Origin: an uncultured Clostridia bacterium
GTDB taxonomy: Bacteria > Bacillota > Clostridia > UBA1381
Length of the DNA stretch: 11,203 bases
Assembly: GCA_944391635.1 (NCBI GenBank)
Contig: CALXUL010000202.1
Span: forward strand, 1-11,203
Direction: 5' to 3'
Under the pieces are notes generated by a model. That model ran no database searches and was not told where the DNA came from. It saw only the letters and a list, made by a program, of their open reading frames with translations. Each line of letters opens with the position of its first letter. Positions within the stretch are counted from its first letter, which is position 1. The translations under genes were made by a program, and so were the position numbers. Shown here piece after piece: positions 1-6,604 of this stretch.

Positions 1-1
1 A

Positions 2-118
2 TTTTCCAATTTAGGAATCTATGAATTAAATGTTATAGATACAACTACGCATTCAATCAAAGATACTGTTTCAGCAGTAAAAGAAAAAATAGTAAGCGGT
101 ACGGCTTTACTATTTTAG
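2..118 (+). CDS. C-terminal fragment of an unidentified protein (5' end outside window)
   Basis: An open frame runs in from the left edge and ends at TAG 116-118, giving the last 38 residues (ending VSGTALLF). It contains the stretch LNVIDTTTHSIKDTVSAV. An 'IDTT..S...TV..I' ending is reminiscent of the last helix region of P-loop nucleoside or small-molecule kinases, but this is only a resemblance and I do not assign a function. A strong terminator begins 22 bases after the stop, which supports this as a genuine gene end. It lies next to a truncated recombinase, so it may be cargo of the same element. Confidence 0.5.
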   Translation, partial: FSNLGIYELNVIDTTTHSIKDTVSAVKEKIVSGTALLF

Positions 119-140
119 ACAATTCCAGTTTGCCAACTTG

Positions 141-181
141 CCCTTTGAGAGAGGAGAAATCCCTTTCTCAAAGGGTTTTTT
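141..181 (+). terminator. Rho-independent terminator after the left-edge gene
   Basis: A perfect 10-bp stem, CCCTTTGAGA (141-150) with TCTCAAAGGG (166-175), has a 15-base loop and is followed by six T (176-181). It closes the transcript of the gene ending at 118. It also sits where upstream recombinase codons would be expected, which helps show that the integrase is truncated. Confidence 0.85.
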
Positions 182-235
182 CTATTTATACAGATATTCG
201 CAAACTACAAGATAAAGCCAAAACTTCATATACCA

Positions 236-652
236 ATGCTTGATTTTGTCAAAGAAGCATTTGAGCTTGAAAAGCAGAAACAGAAAGACTTGGACATTCA
301 TTGCGAAGTTACGATAGACGGATACTCAGACTTTATCTTTATCAATCGTTTTGGACAGGCACAGCACCAAGCAACCTTGAATAAAGCAATCCGCCGTATT
401 ATTCGTGACTGCAACGATGAGCAGTTTGAAAAGTCAGAAGAACCCGAAGTACTTTTGCCCCATTTTAGCTGCCATTCACTCAGACATACATTCACAACGA
501 GAATGTGCGAAGCCGGAGTAAATATAAAGGTCATTCAGGACGCACTCGGACATACGGATATTTCAACCACGCTGAATATCTACACCGATGTTACCAAAGA
601 ATTGAAAACATCAGAGTTCAAAGGACTTGATAATTATTTCAAGGCACAGTAA
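236..652 (+). pseudogene. 5'-truncated Tn916-type tyrosine recombinase (integrase), C-terminal catalytic part
   Basis: This 138-residue frame encodes the end of a tyrosine integrase, the enzyme class that excises and inserts conjugative transposons through a covalent 3'-phosphotyrosine. Visible are HSLRHT (His80, Arg83), GH (105-106) and the nucleophile region NIYTDV (Tyr116), the expected H-R-H-Y spacing. Tn916 Int is about 405 residues. Its first catalytic Arg and catalytic Lys lie roughly 120 and 95 residues before the H-x-x-R motif, so both would fall upstream of this fragment. The arm-binding and core-binding domains are also gone. No ribosome binding site precedes ATG 236. The same frame is open back to 149 and reads ...KPKLHIPMLDF, so homology may begin slightly before 236, but further upstream there is a terminator instead of integrase. 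It is very unlikely to be active. Family assignment is confident, and the pseudogene status is inferred from the missing domains. Confidence 0.85.
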
Positions 653-665
653 CAATCGAATAGAC

Positions 666-708
666 AGAGAGCATACAATCCGTTTCGGAAAGTATGCTCT
701 CTTTATTT
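666..708 (+). terminator. Strong terminator after the integrase remnant
   Basis: A perfect 11-bp stem AGAGAGCATAC (666-676) pairs with GTATGCTCTCT (692-702). A second hairpin is nested in the loop (TCCG 679-682, TTT, CGGA 686-689), and a T-rich TTATTTAT tail follows. It starts 14 bases after the recombinase stop. The flanking A/T composition would allow function on either strand. Confidence 0.85.
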
Positions 709-808
709 ATATACATTTATAATGGGATTTGGTTTGCCGGTTGACTTTCAGGCAGTAGATGAATATAATAAGTATCAGTGGAGAATTGCCGGGTTTCATA
801 GTTCGACT

Positions 809-839
809 TACATCATTTACATCAAAACATACATCATTT
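809..839. repeat. Short direct repeats TACATCA(TTT), three copies
   Basis: TACATCATTT occurs at 809-818 and 830-839, with a partial TACATCA copy at 818-824. They lie about 160 bases beyond the integrase stop. Tn916-type integrases bind short direct repeats near element ends through their N-terminal arm-binding domain, so these could be such sites. That role is inference only; the repeats themselves are plain in the sequence. Confidence 0.4.
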
Positions 840-870
840 GAGTGCCAAATTGCTGTAAACGAGTCCGAAA

Positions 871-921
871 AAGTTGTTTTTAAGCCTATTCAAACGGCTC
901 TAATGCCCGTTAGAACAACTT
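871..921. repeat. Interrupted inverted repeat
   Basis: AAGTTGTT (871-878) pairs with AACAACTT (914-921), and inside it AACGG (893-897) pairs with CCGTT (907-911). The arms are short and the structure is asymmetric, so it may be chance or a relic of an element end. Confidence 0.25.
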
Positions 922-1040
922 ATTTCCGCAAATGAGAGAACCGAAACAAAAATCCCGACGATGAAGCCTATTGAGAATAAATAAACTAAAAAGAATCAAT
1001 AGTTCTATTATAATGAAAAATCACCATTAGGAGTATAAAA

Positions 1041-1094
1041 GTGTTGTATATGGGTGGGAGTTTACTGATACTTTTATCAATTTTTAATCTATAA
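1041..1094 (+). CDS. Possible 17-residue hydrophobic mini-protein
   Basis: GTG 1041 begins a frame of 17 codons ending at TAA 1092-1094, reading (M)LYMGGSLLILLSIFNL, which is hydrophobic enough to insert in a membrane. AGGAG (1029-1033) lies 7 bases upstream, good spacing for a ribosome binding site. A TATAAT (1009-1014) lies 15 bases before that site, though without a convincing -35 box. A terminator follows at 1164. The layout resembles a small transcription unit of the type I toxin or leader-peptide kind. A chance frame of this size in A/T-rich DNA is equally possible, and no antitoxin RNA could be identified. Confidence 0.2.
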   Translation: MLYMGGSLLILLSIFNL

Positions 1095-1163
1095 AAAAAT
1101 GCTTTATACTTTATAAATTAAAAAGGTCCTATTGTTGGTTATGATAAAAAACTGCTTTAGTTT

Positions 1164-1208
1164 AAAAGCCGTCTTAAAAATGCTTAAAAGCTTTTAAGAC
1201 GGCTTTTT
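1164..1208. terminator. Bidirectional terminator, downstream of spoIIE
   Basis: A perfect 16-bp stem AAAAGCCGTCTTAAAA (1164-1179) pairs with TTTTAAGACGGCTTTT (1192-1207) around a 12-base loop, with T runs at the plus-strand end and a shorter TTTT on the minus strand. It lies about 80 bases past the spoIIE stop codon. It probably ends spoIIE transcription and shields it from whatever enters from the left. Confidence 0.8.
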
Positions 1209-1286
1209 ATATAAATAAGAGAGAATTTTTAAGAAGAACAGTTTCAATAAAATATGGATTTTTTATGGATATGTGGTATTATTCAA

Positions 1287-2999
1287 CTATCGGAGCAGAT
1301 TTTTTGCGCGTTCTATTCTGAGCACTGCCACGGTCATATCATCATCTTTTTCGGGATAGCTTCGCCGCTGTGCTTCAGCTAAGATATTATCAGCAAGTGC
1401 TTTCATATCACCGTTTGCGGATTTTATCATACGCTTTATCCATTCGCCCTTTAAAACACCATATCCGGCTTCTCCGACTCCGTCCGACATCATAACAACT
1501 ATATCCCCGGCACTAAGACGGCGTGAAATAACATATGTTCTTACCTCATCAAGAATGCCGACCGGCAGACAGGCAGAACAGAGGGTTTCTATTTCATCTT
1601 TGCGGCGGATATAACTTTGGGCGCTGCCTATTTTCAAAAATTCCGCATCGCCAGTATGCATATCAAACTCAAACAAATCTACCGTTGAAAAACTTTCGTC
1701 ATCACCTTTTAAAGCCAATAGCGAATTTAGCATGCTAACTGCTTTATCCTTTAAGAAGCCGCTTTTGAGAAATTCACGCAGCAATTCTGCCGTCATTTTG
1801 CTTTCGCGGTACGCTTTTTTTCCTGAACCCATACCATCGCATAGTATGATATAGTGCCTGCCAAGGTCGGAATCAAATTCCAGATAACAGTCTCCGCAAA
1901 CCTCTGCGCCGCCGGCGGAACGCTGTGTTACTGCGCTAGATATACAGTAGATGGCGGAGGTATCTTCAGTTTCATCCTCGCGCTCAAGCTCTTCGTTGAT
2001 TTTTTTTAGGCTTGAATAAATTTCCGAATGCTGACGCGTTACTAATTTTAATTTTTTTTCGATGCGCCTGTGTTCGTCTTTTACCGAATAATCATTTGTG
2101 ACAGCTCTTATTTTGTCTCCGGTCCAATCAATCGCAAATTCCGGAATAATTGCATATATCCCAGCAGCTGCAATGACCGACCATAAATATGTCAGTGCAT
2201 CATAATAGTTATTGGAGCATAGAATACAAAGCGCACAGCCGCACAGCACGCCTAATACAGCTGCCCATTTGCCTAATTCTTTAAGCAGAGATGAGAAGAA
2301 TGCCGCAGCGGCAAATACTGCCATCACAGACAGAGCATCTGACGAACTCATCGCACTCATTACACCTAAAAGCACACCGGATGTTACGGCTTCGCAAAAA
2401 CCTACGCCGGTACTGATAAACATAAGCGCTAAAAGCCCGGCAAGAATGTTAAGATGTATTCCGGGTGGAATTATTATGCCTGTAAACGCATTTGCACACG
2501 CGCCTACGATAAGTAGACGAGCGAGCATTTTTTCTCTGCCGGTATCGGAAATGCCATATAATGAAGAACTTCTGAGCGATGCAAATATATAAAACAGAAG
2601 CCCGGCGGCAATTGCTTCGGAAATTGCAGAAATGCCGGGAATAATTCCTGGAGTATTCCACAGCATTTCTAACAGACCTCCAAGCAAAACTATTAAGCCC
2701 ATAACAAGACAAGCTGCAATGGTGTCAAGTTTTCGCAGAAATATAACTGTCAAAAATGCGGCTGCGCATAATATGTATTTTATTCCTGATAAACCGGTTA
2801 GTAATGCGCCTATGCTAAGCGCAGCAGCACCTATTGGGGTGGGAAGGAGTGCACCAAATAAACTAATTCCGAACGGGTGCATTCCGGCGACATTTGCCTG
2901 AGCGGCAAGGAAAACCGGGATACAAACCGACAATGCCTCCTTTAGCGGTCTTGCTGTCATTACGCGGGCTCTACGTCCCGCCATTGCCGTCATTTTCAT
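1287..2999 (-). CDS. spoIIE: Stage II sporulation protein E, membrane PP2C phosphatase (compact form)
   Basis: SpoIIE dephosphorylates the anti-anti-sigma factor SpoIIAA in the forespore, releasing sigma-F, and in Bacillus subtilis also binds FtsZ at the polar septum. From the start at 2999 the protein is 570 residues. About residues 20-290 are a series of hydrophobic membrane segments, about 294-350 a charged linker, and about 365 to the end a PP2C domain. That domain shows the metal-binding motifs DGMGSG (388-393), SDG (505-507) and DDDMT (552-556), plus CLPVGI as in other SpoIIE. ATG 2999 is preferred because AGGAGG (3009-3014) lies 9 bases upstream; an in-frame ATG at 3050 would add 17 residues but has a poorly spaced GAGGGG. 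B. subtilis SpoIIE is about 827 residues. Most of the shortfall is in the region between membrane and phosphatase domains, which carries the regulatory part. Catalytic residues look intact. The gene appears to stand alone, ending at the 1164-1208 terminator. Confidence 0.93.
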   Translation of the reverse strand: MKMTAMAGRRARVMTARPLKEALSVCIPVFLAAQANVAGMHPFGISLFGALLPTPIGAAALSIGALLTGLSGIKYILCAAAFLTVIFLRKLDTIAACLVMGLIVLLGGLLEMLWNTPGIIPGISAISEAIAAGLLFYIFASLRSSSLYGISDTGREKMLARLLIVGACANAFTGIIIPPGIHLNILAGLLALMFISTGVGFCEAVTSGVLLGVMSAMSSSDALSVMAVFAAAAFFSSLLKELGKWAAVLGVLCGCALCILCSNNYYDALTYLWSVIAAAGIYAIIPEFAIDWTGDKIRAVTNDYSVKDEHRRIEKKLKLVTRQHSEIYSSLKKINEELEREDETEDTSAIYCISSAVTQRSAGGAEVCGDCYLEFDSDLGRHYIILCDGMGSGKKAYRESKMTAELLREFLKSGFLKDKAVSMLNSLLALKGDDESFSTVDLFEFDMHTGDAEFLKIGSAQSYIRRKDEIETLCSACLPVGILDEVRTYVISRRLSAGDIVVMMSDGVGEAGYGVLKGEWIKRMIKSANGDMKALADNILAEAQRRSYPEKDDDMTVAVLRIERAKNLLR

Positions 3000-3097
3000 T
3001 TGTAAAATCCTCCTATTTGATATGTTAATTAAAAAATGTACGGCGCCCATTTCCCCTCTCGTCCGCAGCCCAGCCTTTTTTCAGGTGAGTAACCACA

Positions 3098-3152
3098 ATT
3101 ATACCATTTGATAAAGGTAGAGCATGTCGTATTTTGCTGTCAGGTTTTGACA
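3098..3152 (-). promoter_or_regulatory. Putative Spo0A-dependent sigma-A promoter of spoIIE
   Basis: On the minus strand TATAAT (3098-3103) is preceded by a 21-bp gap and ACGACA (3125-3130), lying inside TACGACA (3125-3131). That heptamer matches the reverse 0A box TTCGACA in 6 of 7 positions. A second 0A-like element reads TGTCAAA on the minus strand (3146-3152), again 6 of 7 against TGTCGAA, and starts 21 bp further up. In B. subtilis the spoIIE and spoIIG promoters have the same unusual 21-22 bp spacing and are activated by Spo0A~P, so the match in layout matters more than either box alone. Predicted leader length is about 90 bases. Confidence 0.5.
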
Positions 3153-3244
3153 TAAATATGAGCGTTTATCTGTTTTTTTTATGGAATTTTTCAAAATTAA
3201 AGATTTTTTTCAAATATAATATGGTTTTTTAATTATATTTAAGG

Positions 3245-3250
3245 TATAAT
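3245..3250 (+). promoter_or_regulatory. Possible -10 box for the phosphoesterase gene
   Basis: TATAAT at 3245-3250 lies 49 bases before the TTG start and 34 bases before the AAAGGAGG site. No good -35 is seen at 16-18 bp; the best hexamer, TGGTTT at 3222-3227, is poor. Another TATAAT at 3215-3220 also lacks a -35 partner, so the choice is uncertain. Confidence 0.35.
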
Positions 3251-3298
3251 GATAATAATATGTCATATGATTTTAGTTATAAAGGAGGTTAGAGCTTT

Positions 3299-3763
3299 TT
3301 GCGTGGGCTTGTATTCTCGGATACGCATGGCGTTATTGACAGCTGTTTGCGTACCGTCAGGAAGATAAAGGATGTGGATATGATTATTCATGCTGGAGAC
3401 GTATCCGCTGATGCTAAGCAGCTGGCTGAAATATTTACAAAAATACCGGTAAAATATGTGTGCGGTAATTGTGAATATGTACTTTCTCCCTCTGAATTAG
3501 AATTTTCAGTGGAGGATAAGAAATTTTTTGTTACGCATGGTCATTACTTTAACGTTAAATATGAAGATTCATATACTACGCTTTTAAATAAGGCAAAGGC
3601 TGTTAATGCTGATATTGTAATTTTCGGGCATACACATAAGCCGATTTGTGATGTGAGAGAGGGAATAACTTTGCTAAATCCTGGTTCAGTCAAATTCGGC
3701 GGAACATATGGGGTTGTGGAAATTGAAAATGGTAAGCTAAGGGCTGCTGTGCTGGATTTATAA
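3299..3763 (+). CDS. YfcE/MJ0936-type metallophosphoesterase
   Basis: This is a 154-residue cytosolic phosphodiesterase of the calcineurin-like superfamily, which uses a two-metal centre to hydrolyse phosphodiester bonds; the natural substrate of the small YfcE type is not settled. Metal-ligand motifs are complete and in order: SDTHG (Asp8, His10), GD (33-34), GNC (Asn57), HGH (80-82) and GHTHKP (His111, His113), then NPGS (127-130). Glu59 stands where many relatives have Asp (GNCE instead of GNCD). The length is normal for the family. The start is TTG 3299, giving the family-typical MRGLVFSDTHG; AAAGGAGG (3281-3288) is 10 bases upstream and no other in-frame start fits. It is a single gene, divergent from spoIIE and convergent with the LCP operon, so context adds nothing about its role. 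Confidence 0.9.
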   Translation: MRGLVFSDTHGVIDSCLRTVRKIKDVDMIIHAGDVSADAKQLAEIFTKIPVKYVCGNCEYVLSPSELEFSVEDKKFFVTHGHYFNVKYEDSYTTLLNKAKAVNADIVIFGHTHKPICDVREGITLLNPGSVKFGGTYGVVEIENGKLRAAVLDL

Positions 3764-3780
3764 AAATAAACATAAACATA

Positions 3781-3833
3781 AAAAAATACCGGCAATATCT
3801 TGCGTTGTCTGCAAGTTATTACCGGTATTTTTT
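3781..3833. terminator. Bidirectional terminator between convergent genes
   Basis: AAAAAATACCGG (3781-3792) pairs perfectly with CCGGTATTTTTT (3822-3833). An inner stem CTTGC (3799-3803) / GCAAG (3811-3815) lies in the loop. A/T runs on both outer edges suit termination in both directions. On the minus strand the structure begins inside the stop codon of the LCP gene (TAA, 3832-3834), so that transcript has essentially no 3' spacer. Confidence 0.9.
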
Positions 3834-5172
3834 AGTCTAAAGAAATATATCCGTCATTATCATCAGATTCATTTTTTGAATCATTTTGAGGTTCAGGTGT
3901 TTTAGGTGCTGCCGTAGGTGCTTTAGTTGCAGCAGGCGCTTTAGTTGCTGTCGGAGTGCTGGTCGGCTTTGAAACAGGTGTATCATCATCGTCATCGGCT
4001 GTATCGTCTGCTGGTTTTTTAGTTGCAGCAGGAGCCTTTGTAGCTGTGGGCTTTTTGGTTGGCGCAGCAGTAGCTTTTTCCGAAGTTGATTTTTTCGGGG
4101 CAGCGGTAGCTTTGGAAGGAGTGCCTGTGGTAGTTTTCTTCTTGTTAATTACCGCTTTTGCCTCAGAGCCTTCTGCGTATACTTCTATATCAGTTGTTAT
4201 GTTTGATGCATCAAAGCCAAGTGTTTGTGAAATCAAGGTTTTTGTTGCCTCAATATCGCAGATAAAATACCAGCCTGCTGATATGTGCTGGCTTTCGCCA
4301 GGCAACTGATAGGTTGCAATTTTTTCTGTTGATAATTCACCTAAATACTGTGCGTATTTTGATACATCTGAGACAGAAATATTGGTGGAAATATCCTTTT
4401 TCATCTGCGAGAAAAGTTTCGGCAGTTTTAATATTAACGATAAATTGAGCTTTTGTTCAACTACCGCTTTTATAACATTTTGCTGTCGCTCTATTCTTGC
4501 AAAATCGCTGTCGCCTTTGCGGTAACGCATCAGCTGCAAAAGCTTGTCCCCATCCAATTCTTGAACACCTGGTTTTAAGTGAATATAAAGATCTTGAGCC
4601 GGATCTTCATAATTCATACCCTTGCCGCCGCCTTCAACGTCGGGAACGTCATATGTAATAGGACCTAATATATCAAATATATTTTCTATTGCATCAAAGT
4701 TAAATTCCAGGTAATAGTTAATAGGTATGCCGGTTAGCTGTGTAACAGCTTCGGCTGTTCCTATCGGCCCCATTATACTTCCGCTGCCGTCCTTTGTACT
4801 CATTGCATGTACTTCGTTTATTTTGCGTGTGAGATTACGGTTTTTAACATACACTTTTGTATCACGGGGAATGGACAAAAGATTAAGCTGGGCTGTGTCA
4901 AGGTCAAAGGAAGCGACCATAATTGAATCGGTTCTAAGCCCGTCCTCATCGACTCCAAGCAAAAGTGCATTTATCTTACCGCTTTCGCGGTCAATCGGCG
5001 CTAATAAATCCGACTCATCCACAAACCCCATTCCAAGAGCTATGAATACAAGAACAATAAGCGCTCCAAGACTAATAAGTGCGGCCTTAATAAAGGTTGA
5101 CGGTTTTATTTTTTTACGCGGTTTGGCAGTTTTTATTTTAGACTGTTTTACCGCCTTTCGTGCCCTTTTCAA
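3832..5172 (-). CDS. LytR-CpsA-Psr (LCP) family protein, second gene of tandem pair
   Basis: LCP proteins are membrane-anchored extracytoplasmic phosphotransferases that move undecaprenyl-linked polymers, such as teichoic acids or capsule, onto peptidoglycan. This 446-residue protein has a very basic N-terminus (1-26), one membrane segment (about 27-50) and an LCP domain (about 67-250). Family motifs are GLRTD (78-82), IPRDT (101-105) and RYRKGDSDFARIERQQ (216-231), which supply the conserved Arg/Asp residues. Residues about 345-446 form a low-complexity Thr/Ala/Lys/Pro tail with repeated ATKAP units and an acidic run (DDTADDDDD); no LytR_C domain or LPXTG motif is present. The start is TTG 5172, supported by AAGGGAG (5181-5187) 8 bases upstream. 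It begins 22 bases after the upstream paralogue stops, so the two form an operon. The acceptor polymer cannot be told from sequence. The recurring 15-bp unit TTTAGTTGCAGCAGG (3922-3936, 4018-4032) makes the tail prone to length change. Confidence 0.92.
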   Translation of the reverse strand: MKRARKAVKQSKIKTAKPRKKIKPSTFIKAALISLGALIVLVFIALGMGFVDESDLLAPIDRESGKINALLLGVDEDGLRTDSIMVASFDLDTAQLNLLSIPRDTKVYVKNRNLTRKINEVHAMSTKDGSGSIMGPIGTAEAVTQLTGIPINYYLEFNFDAIENIFDILGPITYDVPDVEGGGKGMNYEDPAQDLYIHLKPGVQELDGDKLLQLMRYRKGDSDFARIERQQNVIKAVVEQKLNLSLILKLPKLFSQMKKDISTNISVSDVSKYAQYLGELSTEKIATYQLPGESQHISAGWYFICDIEATKTLISQTLGFDASNITTDIEVYAEGSEAKAVINKKKTTTGTPSKATAAPKKSTSEKATAAPTKKPTATKAPAATKKPADDTADDDDDTPVSKPTSTPTATKAPAATKAPTAAPKTPEPQNDSKNESDDNDGYISLD

Positions 5173-5194
5173 AAATCAAACTCCCTTTCGTTAT

Positions 5195-6571
5195 TTATTG
5201 AGCTTGCTCATCTTCGCTGTTAGCAGAACCGGATGATGCTGATGATGTGTTGTCTTTTTTATCGGAACTAGTCTCGTCTTTTTTAGAAGACTCCTCTTTT
5301 TTTGAGGTATCATCGGTTTTGTCCGAAGTGTTTGTATCAGGTTCTGGTGTCGGTTTTGCTGTGGGTTTTGCAGTTACATCAGGTTTAGTATCGGTGCTGT
5401 CATCATTGTCATCGTTATCTGGAATATTTATAACATCATCATCAGGTTTTGGCGTTGCTGTTGCAGTAGGTTTTTGTGTAGGCGAAGATGCCTCGTGGTT
5501 TGTTTCAGATTTTGATGTTTGCGAAGATGACGGTTTTGCGGTAGCTTTGGTTTCGGTTGAAGAGTTTTGTTTGGTGGTTGTCTGTGATTTGTTCTGAGTA
5601 ACAGGGTCAGATTTGCCTTTTACACCGTTTGTTATTTCGGAAGAATCATAACCGAAAACATCCGTAATCAGGGTTTTGAGTTCTGTCATATTTGCAATCC
5701 AGTAAGACGCTTCATATTCCGGCCCTGAAAAATCGCCGGGGAGCTGATACATATGGATATTCTCCGATGAAAGCTCTTTAAGGTTAGGAATATATTTCAT
5801 TGCATCTAAAATAGTGAAATTAGTATCTATATCATTTTGCAGAGTTTTATAAAGTTCTGGAATAGAGCCTAAAATGCTGGCATTTAATTTTTGCTCGCAT
5901 AGCGCCTTAAAAAAGTTTTGCTGTGCCTGTACTCGTGCAATATCGCCGAGCGGATACTTCCTGAAACGAACAAATTGTTCTGCTTTATCTCCGTCTAAAA
6001 GCTGATAGCCTGGCTGAAGATCAATATATAAGTCCTGAGCGGGATCAGAATATTTCATACGCTGCGGTACGTCAAAATATACGCCGCCTAATGCGTCTAT
6101 TGTATTTTTAAATGCATCAAATGAAAATTCAACATAGTAATTTATCGGAATCCCGGTAAGGCGTGTCACAGCCTCAATCGTACCCTGGGGCCCCTTAATT
6201 TTGCCGTTTTGGGTAAGGCTATGTGCAGCGTTTATTTTCTGATAGCGGGTTCCTATATACATTCTCGTATCGCGAGGGATTGAGAGCATATTAATAGTAC
6301 CGGCATCAAGGTCATATGACGCTACAATTATGACATCAGTTCTAAGCCTGTCGCCGTCCACGCCAAGTATCAAAACATTAATTTTACCGGTAGCTTTATC
6401 GACCGGTTCAACATAACTTTCGTCAATAACACTGCTGTCGCTGTTTATTAAAGGGAACAGAACGCCATGAAAACCTACTGCAACAACGAAGAGCAGAATT
6501 ACAGTGAAGAAAGAAGCTAAAAATATTTTAAAGCGTTTGCTCAGTGCAAAGCTGTTTCTTGCTCTTCTCAT
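5195..6571 (-). CDS. LytR-CpsA-Psr (LCP) family protein, first gene of tandem pair
   Basis: This 458-residue paralogue of the next gene has a basic N-terminus, a membrane segment (about 13-40), an extracytoplasmic LCP domain (about 64-245) and a long disordered tail. LCP motifs are LRTD (76-79), IPRDT (98-102) and RFRKYPLGDIARVQAQQ (202-218), with Asp210 and Arg213 of the conserved D-x-x-R. Compared with its partner it lacks a glycine-rich insertion before the YSDPAQDLYI motif. The tail (about 318-458) is Ser/Thr/Lys/Asp/Glu/Pro-rich and ends SEDEQAQ; it differs in composition from the partner's Ala/Thr/Lys tail. Start ATG 6571 has AAAGGT (6581-6586) 9 bases upstream. It is the first gene after a consensus sigma-A promoter. 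Tandem LCP copies are common in Firmicutes and often partly redundant; a wall-polymer attachment role is inferred from family. Confidence 0.92.
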   Translation of the reverse strand: MRRARNSFALSKRFKIFLASFFTVILLFVVAVGFHGVLFPLINSDSSVIDESYVEPVDKATGKINVLILGVDGDRLRTDVIIVASYDLDAGTINMLSIPRDTRMYIGTRYQKINAAHSLTQNGKIKGPQGTIEAVTRLTGIPINYYVEFSFDAFKNTIDALGGVYFDVPQRMKYSDPAQDLYIDLQPGYQLLDGDKAEQFVRFRKYPLGDIARVQAQQNFFKALCEQKLNASILGSIPELYKTLQNDIDTNFTILDAMKYIPNLKELSSENIHMYQLPGDFSGPEYEASYWIANMTELKTLITDVFGYDSSEITNGVKGKSDPVTQNKSQTTTKQNSSTETKATAKPSSSQTSKSETNHEASSPTQKPTATATPKPDDDVINIPDNDDNDDSTDTKPDVTAKPTAKPTPEPDTNTSDKTDDTSKKEESSKKDETSSDKKDNTSSASSGSANSEDEQAQ

Positions 6572-6604
6572 TTTATCAATACCTTTCTTGCGTTAGTACA
6601 TAAT

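Larger units (their letters stand above)
1..702. mobile_element. Probable remnant end of an integrative/conjugative element
   Basis: The region combines an unrelated gene end, a terminator, and a recombinase missing its N-terminal two thirds, which ends in its own terminator. In Tn916-type elements the integrase is the last gene before one element end, so the true end would lie a short way right of 702. No attachment-site duplication can be identified because the other end is outside the window. The boundaries given are therefore approximate and inferred. Confidence 0.4.
703..1286. other. Gene-poor junction between element remnant and spoIIE
   Basis: These 584 bases hold no convincing protein gene, tRNA or known RNA. 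They contain three TACATCA repeats (809-839), a dispersed inverted repeat (871-921), a possible 17-codon hydrophobic mini-ORF with an AGGAG site (1041-1094), and a bidirectional terminator (1164-1208). Composition becomes markedly A/T-rich after about 960. The position between an integrase end and a core sporulation gene makes this the likely place for the element/chromosome boundary. Confidence 0.6.

Noticed and set aside
703..1160. Possible tRNA or structured RNA in the gene-poor stretch
   Set aside because: No cloverleaf, T-loop GTTCRANNC or known riboswitch core could be found; only short hairpins are present.
1174..1190. CTTAAA repeats resembling the regulator box
   Set aside because: They are part of the 1164-1208 terminator stem and loop and are not placed near a promoter.
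2212..2901. Plus-strand open frames opposite the membrane part of spoIIE
   Set aside because: They are complements of Ala/Leu/Gly-rich codons in spoIIE; no ribosome sites and no recognisable protein features.
3000..3050. N-terminal 17-codon extension of SpoIIE from ATG 3050
   Set aside because: The extension would translate across the AGGAGG at 3009-3014, which is well placed for ATG 2999, and its GAGGGG site sits too close to ATG 3050.
3238..3243. Single TTTAAG half-site upstream of the phosphoesterase gene
   Set aside because: There is no partner at 11 bp, and a lone hexamer is expected by chance in such A/T-rich DNA.
3900..4140. Tandem-repeat DNA that might be a CRISPR or minisatellite
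   Set aside because: The repeats are imperfect, in frame and encode Thr/Ala/Lys/Pro units of a protein tail; there are no regular spacers.
4727..5236. Long open frame on the plus strand opposite the LCP genes (169 codons)
   Set aside because: It lies antisense across the junction of two clearly coding LCP genes, has no ribosome binding site, and its composition mirrors the complementary codons.
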